A stretch of 64,000 nt of DNA from Herbaspirillum rhizosphaerae (GTDB lineage Bacteria; Pseudomonadota; Gammaproteobacteria; Burkholderiales; Burkholderiaceae_D). The position numbers and the translations under genes are program-made. Positions 63,934-64,000 of this stretch are shown one piece after another. How positions within the stretch are numbered: the first letter of the stretch is position 1; each line of letters starts with the position of its first letter. The stretch lies in the NCBI RefSeq assembly GCF_001189965.1, contig NZ_LFLU01000021.1, positions 21,833 through 85,832 on the forward strand, written 5' to 3'. The notes beneath the pieces are model-generated. The model was given only the letters and a program-made list of their open reading frames with translations, searched no databases and had not been told where the DNA came from.

Positions 63934-64000
63934 GCGCGATGGCTTGTTTTTGTTTTCAACCAGCTATTAGGTAACTGATATTGTTCTTTCTTCGATCAAG

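Overview
This 64 kb window looks like chromosomal DNA of a betaproteobacterium, most likely an Oxalobacteraceae member close to Herbaspirillum. That is inference from gene neighbourhoods (yqgE-ruvX-pyrR-pyrB-pyrC'-plsC; polA beside a LOG-family gene; DUF2782-thrB-BPSS1780-type membrane protein) and high-GC codon use; no rRNA or other marker is present. I see no tRNA, rRNA, CRISPR array or complete insertion sequence.

Region 1 (1-22.9 kb, all on the minus strand) is a surface-glycan precursor locus. From its promoter-proximal end it encodes a lone RmlA, Gmd and Fcl (GDP-L-fucose), then nine tightly coupled genes matching the GDP-linked CMP-legionaminic acid pathway (LegB, LegC, LegG, LegI, a LegH-like acyltransferase, PtmE, PtmF, LegF, PtmA). 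Next comes a less familiar set: two divergent SDR sugar enzymes, a SIS isomerase, two DegT aminotransferases, a two-subunit transketolase, a HAD hydrolase, an APH-like kinase, a methyltransferase, a zinc-type dehydrogenase, a PhyH-type dioxygenase and the start of a zinc-finger C-methyltransferase. No glycosyltransferase, flippase or polymerase is visible, so the locus must continue to the left.

Region 2 (23-28.7 kb) is housekeeping: apaH, then plsC, a dihydroorotase-like pyrC' lacking its metal-binding histidines, pyrB, pyrR, ruvX and yqgE. Region 3 (28.7-36.5 kb) is a seven-gene operon (ferredoxin-type reductase, solute-binding protein, 2OG/Fe oxygenase, Rieske oxygenase, ABC ATPase and permease, guanine/8-oxoguanine-deaminase-like amidohydrolase). 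It is preceded by a near-perfect sigma-54 promoter and an NtrC-like site, so I infer nitrogen-controlled uptake and breakdown of an N-containing, perhaps purine-like, compound. Region 4 (36.5-48.7 kb) holds a Tat-exported dienelactone hydrolase, two chemoreceptors, polA with a long palindrome at its stop codon, a LOG-family gene, a Sel1 protein, a DUF2782 protein, thrB and a membrane protein.

Region 5 (48.7-59.1 kb) is a polyol (D-arabitol/mannitol-type) regulon: SBP, two permeases, a HAD phosphatase, ATPase, DalD-like dehydrogenase and XylB on the minus strand, divergent from a SorC-family regulator and a fructokinase, with three operator-like boxes between. Region 6 (59.15-63.7 kb) is a lower-GC island inserted at the fructokinase 3' end, flanked by a diverged 0.2 kb direct repeat of that end. 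It carries a predicted 27-residue peptide, a SagB/ThcOx oxidoreductase, a NodU/CmcH/TobZ-type carbamoyltransferase and an MFS exporter in one operon. This compact peptide-modification-like cassette without a YcaO gene is the best candidate in the window for an undescribed system.
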